Shown here: positions 15,806 through 24,719 of the stretch, piece after piece
How positions within the stretch are numbered: position 1 is the first letter of the stretch
How the letters are laid out: every line of letters begins with the position of its first letter
Assembly: GCA_035554115.1 (NCBI GenBank)
Contig: DATMIW010000006.1
Span: forward strand, 1-64,000
DNA: 64,000 nt
Direction: 5' to 3'
Origin: CAXTSE01 sp035554115
GTDB lineage: Bacteria; Actinomycetota; Actinomycetes; Actinomycetales; Microbacteriaceae
Notes under the pieces: generated by a model
The model's input: only the letters and a program-made list of their open reading frames with translations
The model's database searches: none
What the model was told of the DNA's origin: nothing
Position numbers and translations under genes: made by a program

Positions 15806-18800
15806 CGCATGAACCTCGGGTCTTCCCAAACTGGCTTCCATCCGGCCTTATTGAGGTTACTGATCTGGACGACGGCACCGCTCTCTTCGTTGACGACCAC
15901 ATATCCACCGCTGCGTTGCACGTATGCCGTTGCTGCCTGCTTCGCACCTGTGGTCAAATCCCATACAGCATGTGTGGCATTAGGGCTCTCCACAGTGGCT
16001 TGGATCGCCTCTTTTGTCCATCCTCTCCCGGCCAGCTGGCCTTCGATCTTGGTGGAATACGACAACCCACGCGCAAGGTCAGCTGCGTCGCTTGCGGCGG
16101 TTGTGGCTTTGGTGACGGTATTGATGCCTTGGAAGGACTTGGTGAGCGCGGTGCTGCCTCTAATTGCGGCGCTGACTTCTGCTCCAGCGCCAAAGGTGGC
16201 AGCGGACATGATGATCGTGCCGAGGATTCGTTCGGTTTGGTAGATGCCGCTGCTGTCGAGTGCGCACTGTTCCTGTTGTGAGCGGAACATTTCGGTGATC
16301 CCCAAGGATGCACCGTCGTTGAAACCCTGTTGTGCTTCGCGCCACATTTTCTGGTTCGCCGGGGAGGTGAACACGTCACGGACCGTGTTCTCACGTGCCG
16401 CTGCTTGCGCCTTTAGTGTCGCATCCAGCTCCTGGCGCGACTTGCAGTCGTAGGGCCCCATGTCAGTGAGCACACACAACCCGGTGGGGTCGGTTGCGCC
16501 CAGGGGGTTGTTGCCGACGTAGGCGTACGGCTGGTGCGTGGCGGTGAGCGCTGGATCCACCGTCAGGAACTGATGCGTCCCTGGGTCATAGTCGCGGGCC
16601 CGGAGATAGACGAGCCCGCTGGTGGGGTCGGTCCAGGCTCCGGTGTATCCGATCTGGCTGTCGCTGGTTCCCGCGTGGGTGGTGACGTTGCCGTAGGGGT
16701 CGTAGTCCGTGGAGGACACCACCGACCCGGCATCATTAGTCACAGTGCGGACGGATCCGAGGTTGTCCCCGTAGAGGTACTCGACAGTCCCGGTTGTGTC
16801 GATTTGCGCGATCGGGGTCAGTCCTGGCCCATACACGTAGCTGTGGACCCCATCACTGAGGAGGAGGGGGATCGCGGCGGTCGGATCCCACAGGAAGTTG
16901 TCGCTTGTCGCCCCCACGGTGCGGGTGTGGCGGAGCCCGTCGCCGTCGCTTTCGTAGCTGACGGTGGTGCCGCCGCCGTTGAACACATTCAGGGCGCCGG
17001 TTTCGGTGTAGTCGAAACTCTTCGTCACCGCCGGACCAGACGCAGGGGTGGTGACCTCGTCGGTGCGGGCACCGTTCGCGTCGTAGCTGTAGCTCGACGC
17101 GACTCCGGTACCAGTGTTGGTCATCCCGGTGAGTTGGTTGGCGGTGTTGTAGCTGAGGGTGTCACCTGCCGGGGTGGTGTGCACCAGTCCGGCAGGGCTT
17201 GACGTGTACCCGGCCGAGGGTGCTGTAGTGGTCAGCTGCCCGCGCGGGTCGTATCCCCAACTGTGTGTTGTTGCCGCATGGAGGGCATCGGCGAGGGTGC
17301 TGGAGGTGAGTTGCCCGGCAGCGTCATACCCGTAGCTATAGTCGGCAACCGTGGCAGCACTGGTGTCGTCACTGATGTTGGTGACCCGCCCAGCCGCGTC
17401 GTATCCGCGAGTTTCGGTGACCCCGTTCGGGTCCACCCGTGAGGTCAGATCACCGTCGAGGTTGTGCCCGAAGGTGGTGGTGCCCGTGGCCCACCCGGTG
17501 ACCGAGGTCATCTGCGCGGCGTTGTCGTATCCGTAGGTGACGGTGTGGTTACCGGGGTAGGTGATGGTGGTGAGTTGCCCGGCCGGGTCGTATCCATATC
17601 CGAGGGACTGCCCGGCGCCATCCTGCACTGACGCGACCTGGCCGACGGCGGTGTACGTGTAGGAGGTGGTGCCGGTGGCGTCGATCATGACGATCCGTTG
17701 ACCGTTCGCGTCATAGCTATACGTGACGTCATCGGCGGTTCCCGGATAGTTGATCCCAATGAGGTAGCCCGCGGCGTCATAGCTGCGGGTGCTCACATGC
17801 GAATCCGGGGTCGTGACCGTGTGCAGGCGCTTCGCACTGTCATAGGTGTACGAGGTCACCAAAGAACCCGGCTCCGTCTTCGATAGAAGCAACCCGGCGT
17901 CGCTGTACGTGTAGGACGACACGCCACCGTCAGCGTTGGTGAACGCGGTCTCCTGGCCGTTCGCGTTGTAGGCGTGCTGCTCGGTGCTGGTGTCGGGGTA
18001 GGTGACCGTGTCCACCAGACCATCCGCCGTGTACGTCGATGTGGTTGTGCGGGCCAACGGGTCCGTCGCACCGGTCACCTGACCGGCCGCGTCGTAACTG
18101 AACGACGTGACCTTCCCCAACGCATCCGTTGTCGTCACCACCTGACCGGCAGCGTCATAGGTGGACGACGCCACCGCGCCCGACGGCAACGTGGTCGACA
18201 ACAGGTGCCCGGCCAGGTCGTAGGCGTAACTGGTGGTGCGGCCCTCCCCATCCGTGACCGTCGCCACCCGGTTCAACGCGTCATACGTTTTCGTGACCGT
18301 GTCACCATTCGGATTCGTCACCGACGCCACCTCGCCCCGTGCGGTGTAGGTGTAGCTGGTGACCGCGTTCAACGCATCCGTGGATGTCAGCAACTGACCC
18401 GCCGCGTCATACGCGAACGACGTCACATTCCCATTCGGATCCTCCACCGACACCTTGTTGCCATCACCGTCATACGTGGTTGTCGTTACGGCATCGTTCG
18501 GGTCGGTGTTCGTCAGCACCCGACCCAGGTCGTCATAGGTGTAGGTCGTCTCGGCGCCAGCGCCATTGGTGGCAGTGGTCACCAAGCCTCGAGCGTCATA
18601 CGCCGTGCAGGTCTGCCGAGATTCTGGATCCGTCGTGCACAAAGGCCAGCCCGCAGCGTTGTAAGTGGTGGTCGTCGTCTTTCCGCGAGCATCGGTATGA
18701 GACGCCACCGTCCCGTCAGAATTCAGAGTCCACCCCTGAACATGACCACCCGGACTCGTCAACGACGTCATGTCACCGACCGAGTTGTAGGTCATCTCCG

Positions 18801-21800
18801 TCGTCCGACCCAACGCATCCTCAACCGACAACACATCACCGAGAGCATCGAAAGTGTTGGTCGTCACCCGACCCAACGGGTCCGTCACCGTCAACGGATT
18901 ACCTGCCGAGTCGTAGGTGTAAGCCGTCACATGCCCCAACGGATCCGTCTCAGACACCTTGTTGCCCTCGGTGTCGTATGCAAATGTTGTGGTGGAAGCG
19001 AGCGGAGTCCCCGTGGCGGTTGTTATGGCTGCGGGCTGGCCCTGGTTGAAGGTGTAGCTCGTGACGGACCCGCCTGGCAGAGTCACAGTTGTCGTCGCAC
19101 CCGAGTAAGGGAATGACGTGACGCGACCGACCGGGTCCGTCTGCGTAATCACCTGACCGGTGCTGTTGTAGACATTCGTTGTGACGCCGCCACCGGGCTT
19201 CTTCATCGTCAGCACACGATGTGACGAGTCGTAGGTGAAGCGCGAGATGCCGCCATCCGCAGCAGTCACCGTGGCAAGGTTTCCCGAACTGTCGTAGCCA
19301 TATGTGACGGAGCGACCTGCCGAGTCCTGGATTGCGGACACCCGCCCCAAAGCCCAGAACAGGTAGACCTCACGGCCACCCGAGCCCGTGATAGAGGTCA
19401 CATGTCCAGAGGTGTAGCCGTAGCTGATCGTGTTGCCATGAAGATCAGACGTCGAAACCAGAGCACCACTGGAATTGAAAACAAAAACCTGCTTCTTATC
19501 CCGCGTGAACGTCCAATTGCCACTCGACGCATCACGAGTCAAAGTCGCCAACACCCACGGATCCGCCGGATAGGTGCCATCACTCGCCTTGGTGAACGGG
19601 ACCGTGGCCCCGTTCTCCTGCACAATATGCACCTGCTTCGGCAACGGATCGGTCGAGTCACCGGGCGTATCGATCACCAGGCTGCTATTGAAGTTGCTCG
19701 TCGTGCCGTAACCGAAGGGGCCGTTCACGGCGGCACTGAGCGTCGAGTATGTCCGGCTCACGGCAACGGCAGGACCCACTCCGGGAACCCCGAGATCGGC
19801 AGCGGTCTCGTAAAACTCACCCGTCTGGGTATTCACCGGATCGGCAGCACTGCACTCGCAACCCTTCTGGGCAGCATTCCCACCACCCGCCGACTCAGAT
19901 TTGTCGCGGTCGTGGACCTTGATCCAGGGGCTGTAATAGGACGTCAGGTTGTAGTAACTACTGGTGTATGCGCGGATCGCGATGATCTTGCCGCGGGCCG
20001 TGGAGCCCACGAAATTCTTGGCGAAACGAACCTGCGTGACCGACACAGCGGAAGAAGTCAACGTGGAGATGTCCCCAGACGCCGAAAGAGTCTGGACATT
20101 AAGATTGCAAGAGGAAGCAGTACCGGCACACGGCCCGTCCGGCAACGAGGCTCCCGAAACCGTCGCCGACACGCCATAAGTCAAGTTTCCCGTCGATGCG
20201 TCCCGGCTAATCGACGACGACGTCACCGCGACAGATCGGTCGGGGTACGGATCAGTGACGGCCACCCACGGGCTATAGGTTGAGGTCAGATTTGCATTGC
20301 CGACGGTGCGCACGCGAATTGCCGTGATCTTGCTGCGAGAAGCCGAGCCGACGAAGTTCTTGGTGTAGCTCGCCTGCAGAGGTAGCGCGGAATAGGTCAG
20401 GTTCCCAATGTCGCCGGACGCCGAAAGCGTTTGCAAGTAGAGGCTGCAGTTGTAAGCATCCCCACCGCAGGCCCCATACGGCAAAGAAGCGCCCAACACA
20501 GTGGCCGAAACGTCATACGTCAATTTCCCGGTCGAAGCATCACGGCCAATGGCGACCGGGCTCACCGCGACAGACGTAGCCGACGGGTCGGGTGGCGTCA
20601 GGCCCGGGTCTGTGACCGCCACCCACGGCGTGTAGAGAGTCGGCGTGCCATAGGTGACCGTGTAGACACGGATTGCTGTGATCCGCACACTCGACCAGGT
20701 ACCGACAAAGTTCGTAGTGTAGTTCGCCTGCAAAGGCACATGGGAAGATGAAATTCCGCTTATGTCGCCAGATTCCGTACGTATCTGCAGAACGAGATCA
20801 CAACTGTAGGGGCTTCCTTTACACGGGCCGTCCGGCAGTGATGCTCCTGTCACGGAAGCCGACACGTTATATGCCAGATTTCCGGCCAACGTACGACTGA
20901 CGGTCGCCGCCGAGACCGCCACAGACCCCGCGCCCGTGGCTGTGGTGAGCGGGTCCTTGACAGCGGTCCACCCGCTGTAGATCGAACGTTGGGCACCTCG
21001 AACCTCAGCGCGAACCGCAATCACTTTCGACACGTCGATAGTTCCCGCAAACGCCTTCACATAAGGAAAAGCTGCACCCCATGGAATCGCGGCACTCTGC
21101 AACTGGAATGCGGCGCCGTCGGCCCGCTGCGCATACAAAGTGACGTTGCAGGTGGATGTGAAACAGATGCGGCCATTGCCTTGCACCGCGGTCGCTGTCA
21201 CCGTCGCGTCAAACGTCAACTTCGATGCCGAGTCACGGCCTATCGATATTGCCGCCACTGCCACCGTCGACGTTGGATCAGTGTCTGTGACCGGGGACCA
21301 CCCACTGCTTACGGTGCCCCTGTCACCCGAAACATAAGCCTCGACCGCGATCACCTTCGAGGTATCGAAGGTGCCGACGAACTCATGTGTGAAGGGAAAC
21401 GTCGCTCCCCAGGGGATCGTCACGTTCTGCAGCCGAACGGCGTCACCCTCAACGCTCTGTGCAATCAATGAAAGGGTGCACGTGTATTGCGAGGCAGAAC
21501 AGATACGACCAGAGCCCTGGACTTTCGAGACCGTGGCCGTCACATCAAACGTCAAGTTCGACGCGCTGCGACCGATCGACCCGACAGATATCGATACTTC
21601 AGACGGTAGGCCGGGATCGTTGACCGGAAACCATCCGCTATAGAAGCCGCCGTTATTGCCCTGCAAAATAGCCCGGACGGCGATCACCTTCGAGCCATCG
21701 ATGATGCCCGAAAGCGTCTTGGCATAGGGAAATGTCGCTCCCCACGGAATCGTCTCATACGGCAAATTTCTGAAGCTGCCATCCTCGAATTGCGCGTCCA

Positions 21801-22122
21801 AACGGACGGTGCACGTGTACTGCGACGAAGAACAGATACGACCGGGTCCCTGCACATCTTCAGCGACAACCGTTACGTCGTACGTCAGGTCGAACGACGC
21901 ATTACGTCCAACCGACGCCGACGTCACCATCACTGACCCAGTCGCAGCATTCGCCGCCGTCGCGCCGACCACGATGAGGAACGCCGCCACGGTCAGTGAA
22001 GCCACGACGCGAGCCAGTATGGAACGTTTTGACAACGGCGCTCGCCTCAACAGGCCACCCAGCTTCCCAGACACACGGGATCGAATACCCCGAAGAATGC
22101 CACAAACTATCGGTGCAGACAC
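15802..22122 (-). CDS. Secreted RHS/YD-repeat polymorphic toxin with colicin E5-like tRNase C-terminus
   Basis: 2106 residues. Order: basic leader and signal peptide ending near ANAA (about 60); six tandem repeats of about 105-110 residues (63-737), each with a Cys pair; the RHS-start domain CECSAADPVNTQTGEF (about 755); a long array of YD repeats (about 880-1780); the RHS core with YLRARDYDPGTHQFLTVDP and a DPTGL end (about 1882); then a variable tip of 224 residues. The last 82 residues (GRGWTKEAIQATV, TAYVQRSGGYVVVNEESG, VVQISN) match the colicin E5 RNase family, which cleaves tRNAs with GU in the anticodon. The start is GTG; a TTG at 22035, after GAGG, would give a cleaner signal peptide. 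It is likely a wall-exposed contact toxin. Confidence 0.92.
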   Translation of the reverse strand: MSAPIVCGILRGIRSRVSGKLGGLLRRAPLSKRSILARVVASLTVAAFLIVVGATAANAATGSVMVTSASVGRNASFDLTYDVTVVAEDVQGPGRICSSSQYTCTVRLDAQFEDGSFRNLPYETIPWGATFPYAKTLSGIIDGSKVIAVRAILQGNNGGFYSGWFPVNDPGLPSEVSISVGSIGRSASNLTFDVTATVSKVQGSGRICSASQYTCTLSLIAQSVEGDAVRLQNVTIPWGATFPFTHEFVGTFDTSKVIAVEAYVSGDRGTVSSGWSPVTDTDPTSTVAVAAISIGRDSASKLTFDATVTATAVQGNGRICFTSTCNVTLYAQRADGAAFQLQSAAIPWGAAFPYVKAFAGTIDVSKVIAVRAEVRGAQRSIYSGWTAVKDPLTTATGAGSVAVSAATVSRTLAGNLAYNVSASVTGASLPDGPCKGSPYSCDLVLQIRTESGDISGISSSHVPLQANYTTNFVGTWSSVRITAIRVYTVTYGTPTLYTPWVAVTDPGLTPPDPSATSVAVSPVAIGRDASTGKLTYDVSATVLGASLPYGACGGDAYNCSLYLQTLSASGDIGNLTYSALPLQASYTKNFVGSASRSKITAIRVRTVGNANLTSTYSPWVAVTDPYPDRSVAVTSSSISRDASTGNLTYGVSATVSGASLPDGPCAGTASSCNLNVQTLSASGDISTLTSSAVSVTQVRFAKNFVGSTARGKIIAIRAYTSSYYNLTSYYSPWIKVHDRDKSESAGGGNAAQKGCECSAADPVNTQTGEFYETAADLGVPGVGPAVAVSRTYSTLSAAVNGPFGYGTTSNFNSSLVIDTPGDSTDPLPKQVHIVQENGATVPFTKASDGTYPADPWVLATLTRDASSGNWTFTRDKKQVFVFNSSGALVSTSDLHGNTISYGYTSGHVTSITGSGGREVYLFWALGRVSAIQDSAGRSVTYGYDSSGNLATVTAADGGISRFTYDSSHRVLTMKKPGGGVTTNVYNSTGQVITQTDPVGRVTSFPYSGATTTVTLPGGSVTSYTFNQGQPAAITTATGTPLASTTTFAYDTEGNKVSETDPLGHVTAYTYDSAGNPLTVTDPLGRVTTNTFDALGDVLSVEDALGRTTEMTYNSVGDMTSLTSPGGHVQGWTLNSDGTVASHTDARGKTTTTTYNAAGWPLCTTDPESRQTCTAYDARGLVTTATNGAGAETTYTYDDLGRVLTNTDPNDAVTTTTYDGDGNKVSVEDPNGNVTSFAYDAAGQLLTSTDALNAVTSYTYTARGEVASVTNPNGDTVTKTYDALNRVATVTDGEGRTTSYAYDLAGHLLSTTLPSGAVASSTYDAAGQVVTTTDALGKVTSFSYDAAGQVTGATDPLARTTTSTYTADGLVDTVTYPDTSTEQHAYNANGQETAFTNADGGVSSYTYSDAGLLLSKTEPGSLVTSYTYDSAKRLHTVTTPDSHVSTRSYDAAGYLIGINYPGTADDVTYSYDANGQRIVMIDATGTTSYTYTAVGQVASVQDGAGQSLGYGYDPAGQLTTITYPGNHTVTYGYDNAAQMTSVTGWATGTTTFGHNLDGDLTSRVDPNGVTETRGYDAAGRVTNISDDTSAATVADYSYGYDAAGQLTSSTLADALHAATTHSWGYDPRGQLTTTAPSAGYTSSPAGLVHTTPAGDTLSYNTANQLTGMTNTGTGVASSYSYDANGARTDEVTTPASGPAVTKSFDYTETGALNVFNGGGTTVSYESDGDGLRHTRTVGATSDNFLWDPTAAIPLLLSDGVHSYVYGPGLTPIAQIDTTGTVEYLYGDNLGSVRTVTNDAGSVVSSTDYDPYGNVTTHAGTSDSQIGYTGAWTDPTSGLVYLRARDYDPGTHQFLTVDPALTATHQPYAYVGNNPLGATDPTGLCVLTDMGPYDCKSRQELDATLKAQAAARENTVRDVFTSPANQKMWREAQQGFNDGASLGITEMFRSQQEQCALDSSGIYQTERILGTIIMSAATFGAGAEVSAAIRGSTALTKSFQGINTVTKATTAASDAADLARGLSYSTKIEGQLAGRGWTKEAIQATVESPNATHAVWDLTTGAKQAATAYVQRSGGYVVVNEESGAVVQISNLNKAGWKPVWEDPRFMR
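15805..16050 (-). other. Colicin E5-like RNase domain (toxin tip)
   Basis: Residues 2025-2106 of the RHS protein. The pattern GWT-x-x-x-I, then P-x-A-T, then ATAY, then GGYVVVNEESG, then VVQISN-x-N-x-x-GW is that of the colicin E5 ribonuclease domain, which cuts between positions 34 and 35 of Tyr, His, Asn and Asp tRNAs. The tip is separated from the RHS core by about 140 residues that include a hydrophobic Gly/Ala-rich helix (about 1970-1985), possibly a translocation segment. Confidence 0.78.
19912..21936 (-). repeat. Six tandem protein repeats encoded in the RHS gene
   Basis: Residues 63-172, 175-283, 287-390, 399-506, 517-624 and 629-737. Two subfamilies are visible: repeats 1-3 share QG-x-GRIC and IPWGA-x-FP; repeats 4-6 share GASLP-x-G-x-C and an NFVG segment. 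Each starts VSVAxxxIGRDAS-like, has two cysteines 5-8 residues apart, and ends SGW/SPW-x-x-V-x-DP. Probably beta-sandwich stalk domains with a disulfide. Confidence 0.8.
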
Positions 22123-22208
22123 TGCCGCCGATACATCTACAGAGAAGTATTCATGTTGTTCGTCTACCCCAGAACGAGGGTCGCACTCATGATCAGGGGA
22201 ATTGCGGC

Positions 22209-23249
22209 CTACTTCTTCGCGGCGCGGAGCTTGCTGATCTCGTAGAGCGTCACGCTCACGGCAATCCCCGCGTTCAGCGACTCGGTCGCCGCGTCGATCG
22301 GGATCGACACGACGGCATCGCAGGTCTCCGTCACCAAGCGCGAGAGCCCTTTGCCCTCGCTGCCGACGACGATCACAAGCGGCTGTTTCGCGAGTTCCAG
22401 CCCCGGCAGCGATACGGAACCGCCACCGTCGAGCCCGAGCACAAACACGCCCCGGCTCTTCAGGTCTTTCAGCGTCTGCGTGAGATTCGCGGCCATCGCC
22501 ACCGGAACCCGCGCAGCCGCACCAGCCGAGGTCTTCCAGGCGGATGCCGTCATCCCCACCGAGCGACGCTGCGGCACGATCACACCCTGGGCTCCAAACG
22601 CGCCAGCAGACCGCACGATGGCACCCAGATTGCGGGGGTCGGTGATCCCATCCAACGCCACGAACAGCGGAGTCTGGCCGCGCTTCTCAACAGTCTCGAG
22701 CAGATCGGCCGGGTGCGCATACTCATACGGCGGCACCTTCAGCGCGAGACCCTGATGCACCGAATCGGGGCCGCTCAGCCGGTCGAGCTCGGGGCGCATC
22801 ACTTCGAGCACCGCGAGTCCGCGCTTGGTGGCGAGAGTGAGAGCTTCCCGCACCCGCTCATCCATGTCTATGCGGGTCGCGACATAGAGCGTGGTGGCGG
22901 GGATCTTCGCGCGGAGCGCTTCGACCACCGAGTTGCGGCCGGTCACCATTTCGCTGTCGTCGGCCTTCTTGGGCCGACCGGGACGCTTGCCCCGGGCCGC
23001 ACCTGACGCACCACCCGAGCGAGCTGAGGCACTGGCCCCCGCAACGCGCGGCGCGCCACCGTGCTTCTCGCGGGCGGCCTCGAGCCGTTCCTGCGCGGCC
23101 TTGCGCTTGCCGGCGACATGCCAGGAGCGGTCGGTCGCTTTCGGGGTCGGCCCGCGGCCCTCCAGCTTCTGGCGGCCGTGACCGCCGGTGCCGACCGAGG
23201 GCCCCTTCTTCTTCGGTTTGCCGGCGCCAGGGCGCCCTACTTTAGCCAT
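22209..23249 (-). CDS. rlmB: 23S rRNA (guanosine-2'-O)-methyltransferase RlmB
   Basis: 346 residues of the SpoU/TrmH (SPOUT) family, which 2'-O-methylates a guanosine in 23S rRNA using S-adenosylmethionine. The N-terminal about 95 residues are a basic, Gly/Lys/Arg-rich extension usual in Actinobacteria; a substrate-binding domain follows, then the knotted catalytic domain with motif 1 ITDPRNLGAIVRSA, motif 2 VVGSEGKGLSRL and motif 3 IPIDAATESLNAGIAVSV. The ATG overlaps the cysS stop by 8 bases, so it is co-translated with cysS. Confidence 0.96.
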   Translation of the reverse strand: MAKVGRPGAGKPKKKGPSVGTGGHGRQKLEGRGPTPKATDRSWHVAGKRKAAQERLEAAREKHGGAPRVAGASASARSGGASGAARGKRPGRPKKADDSEMVTGRNSVVEALRAKIPATTLYVATRIDMDERVREALTLATKRGLAVLEVMRPELDRLSGPDSVHQGLALKVPPYEYAHPADLLETVEKRGQTPLFVALDGITDPRNLGAIVRSAGAFGAQGVIVPQRRSVGMTASAWKTSAGAAARVPVAMAANLTQTLKDLKSRGVFVLGLDGGGSVSLPGLELAKQPLVIVVGSEGKGLSRLVTETCDAVVSIPIDAATESLNAGIAVSVTLYEISKLRAAKK

Positions 23250-24663
23250 CGAGACTCCATCGTGTTCCGGCCGCGGTGTCGTCGAGGACGACTCCTGCGG
23301 CTGTCAGTTCGTCACGGATTCGGTCCGCTGCCGCAAAATCTTTGGTCGCCCGAGCCTCGGCACGGTCGGCGATCAGCCGTTCGACGAGCACGCCGAGAGC
23401 CGCTTCGGCTGCCCCGCTGCCAGCGCCAGCGTCGGCCCATTCCGGAGACAGCGGGTTCACGCCGAGCACGGACGTCATGGCAATCACTTCGTCAAGCCGC
23501 GCGCCCGCCGCAACGAGGTCGCCCGCATCCAGAGCGGTGTTCCCTGCTCGGACGGCATCGTGCAGGGTGCCGAGCGCCTGCGGCACTCCGAGGTCGTCAT
23601 CCATCGCCTCAACGAATGCCGCCGGGATGGATTCCGAATTGCGAAGCGCCCCCGCCTCCTCCGCCCGAGACATGAAGCCTTCAATCCGTGCGAACGCCGT
23701 CTCAGCCTCGATCAGCGCACCGGCGTGGTAGTCCATGGTCGAGCGGTAATGCGCGCTCGCGAGGTAATACCGCACCACAATCGGTCGCGCCGAGCCGAGT
23801 AGCTCAGCGGCATAGACCGAGTTGCCAAGCGACTTCGACATCTTCTGGCCCTCGATGTTGACGAGGCCGTTGTGCACCCAATATGTCGCAAACGCGTCGC
23901 CAGCCGCCGACGACTGGGCGAGCTCGTTCTCATGGTGCGGAAAGCGCAGGTCGAGTCCCCCACCGTGGATGTCGAAGGCCGGCCCCAAATATCGGCGCGC
24001 CATGGCCGAGCACTCGATATGCCATCCCGGACGCCCCGCACCCCAGGGTGACTCCCACGACGCAGACTCCGGCTCCTCGGGCTTGGAGCCCTTCCACAGC
24101 GCGAAGTCGCGGGGGTCGCGTTTGCCACGGGTGGCAGCATCCGCCGAGTCGGCCATATCGTCGAGCTTCTGGTTCGTCAGCTCGCCGTACGACGGCCAGG
24201 TCTTCACATCAAAATAGACATCGCCCGAGTTGTCGTCGGCGGCGTAGGCGTGCCCGTTGTCGATGAGGGTCGCGATGATCTGCTGCATCTGCGCGACGCT
24301 CGCCGTCGCCCGCGGCTCGTAGCTGGGAGGCAACATGCCGAGAGCGGAATATCCCGCCGTGAACTCGAGCTCGACCCGATAGGCGAGAGCCCACCACTCC
24401 TCTGCGGTCGAGCCTGTCGAGACCCCCGCCTGAGCCAGAATCTTGTCGTCGATATCGGTGACGTTCCGTACGAAGGTGACGTCGTATCCGCGGAAGCTCA
24501 GCCACCGACGCCAGAGGTCGTAGGCGAGAGCGCTACGCAGGTGGCCGATATGCGGCGACGACTGGACGGTCGGGCCGCAGACGTAGATTCCCACCCGACC
24601 CGGTACGAGAGACACGAACTCGCGCAGCGAGCGCGTGCGGGTGTCATAGAGGCGGAGGGTCAC
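23242..24663 (-). CDS. cysS: Cysteinyl-tRNA synthetase
   Basis: 473 residues. It charges tRNA-Cys with cysteine. Seen: zinc ligand Cys in YVCGPTV, the HIGH motif PHIGHLRSAL, NVTDIDDKIL, the second zinc region GWHIECSAMA, HHENELAQS, and KMSKSLGN. A dispersed-repeat copy (24406-24424) lies inside the gene and encodes GVSTGST in frame, in a loop between NVTDIDDKIL and the WWALAY segment. It sits between ispDF and rlmB in one operon, a conserved actinobacterial order; the 56-base gap to ispDF holds another copy of the repeat. Confidence 0.97.
   Translation of the reverse strand: MTLRLYDTRTRSLREFVSLVPGRVGIYVCGPTVQSSPHIGHLRSALAYDLWRRWLSFRGYDVTFVRNVTDIDDKILAQAGVSTGSTAEEWWALAYRVELEFTAGYSALGMLPPSYEPRATASVAQMQQIIATLIDNGHAYAADDNSGDVYFDVKTWPSYGELTNQKLDDMADSADAATRGKRDPRDFALWKGSKPEEPESASWESPWGAGRPGWHIECSAMARRYLGPAFDIHGGGLDLRFPHHENELAQSSAAGDAFATYWVHNGLVNIEGQKMSKSLGNSVYAAELLGSARPIVVRYYLASAHYRSTMDYHAGALIEAETAFARIEGFMSRAEEAGALRNSESIPAAFVEAMDDDLGVPQALGTLHDAVRAGNTALDAGDLVAAGARLDEVIAMTSVLGVNPLSPEWADAGAGSGAAEAALGVLVERLIADRAEARATKDFAAADRIRDELTAAGVVLDDTAAGTRWSLDG
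24406..24424. repeat. Dispersed short repeat, copy inside cysS
   Basis: GGTCGAGCCTGTCGAGACC, the exact reverse complement of the copy at 24686. It is translated in frame as part of cysS. Confidence 0.7.
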
Positions 24664-24685
24664 CTGGCCGAGTTTAGTCGGCGGG

Positions 24686-24704
24686 GGTCTCGACAGGCTC
24701 GACC
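24686..24704. repeat. Dispersed short repeat, ispDF-cysS gap
   Basis: GGTCTCGACAGGCTCGACC followed by GGCGG, in the 56-base space within the operon. An imperfect palindrome (TCGAC...CTCGA). Confidence 0.75.
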
Positions 24705-24719
24705 GGCGGAACGGGAACG

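Noticed and set aside
17974..19116. 380-residue open frame opposite the RHS gene
   Set aside because: Shadow of the YD-repeat region; Arg/His-rich periodic composition mirrors the repeat codons.
16534..21471. CRISPR-like repeats
   Set aside because: Periodicity here is protein YD-repeat coding sequence with diverged units, not identical direct repeats with spacers.
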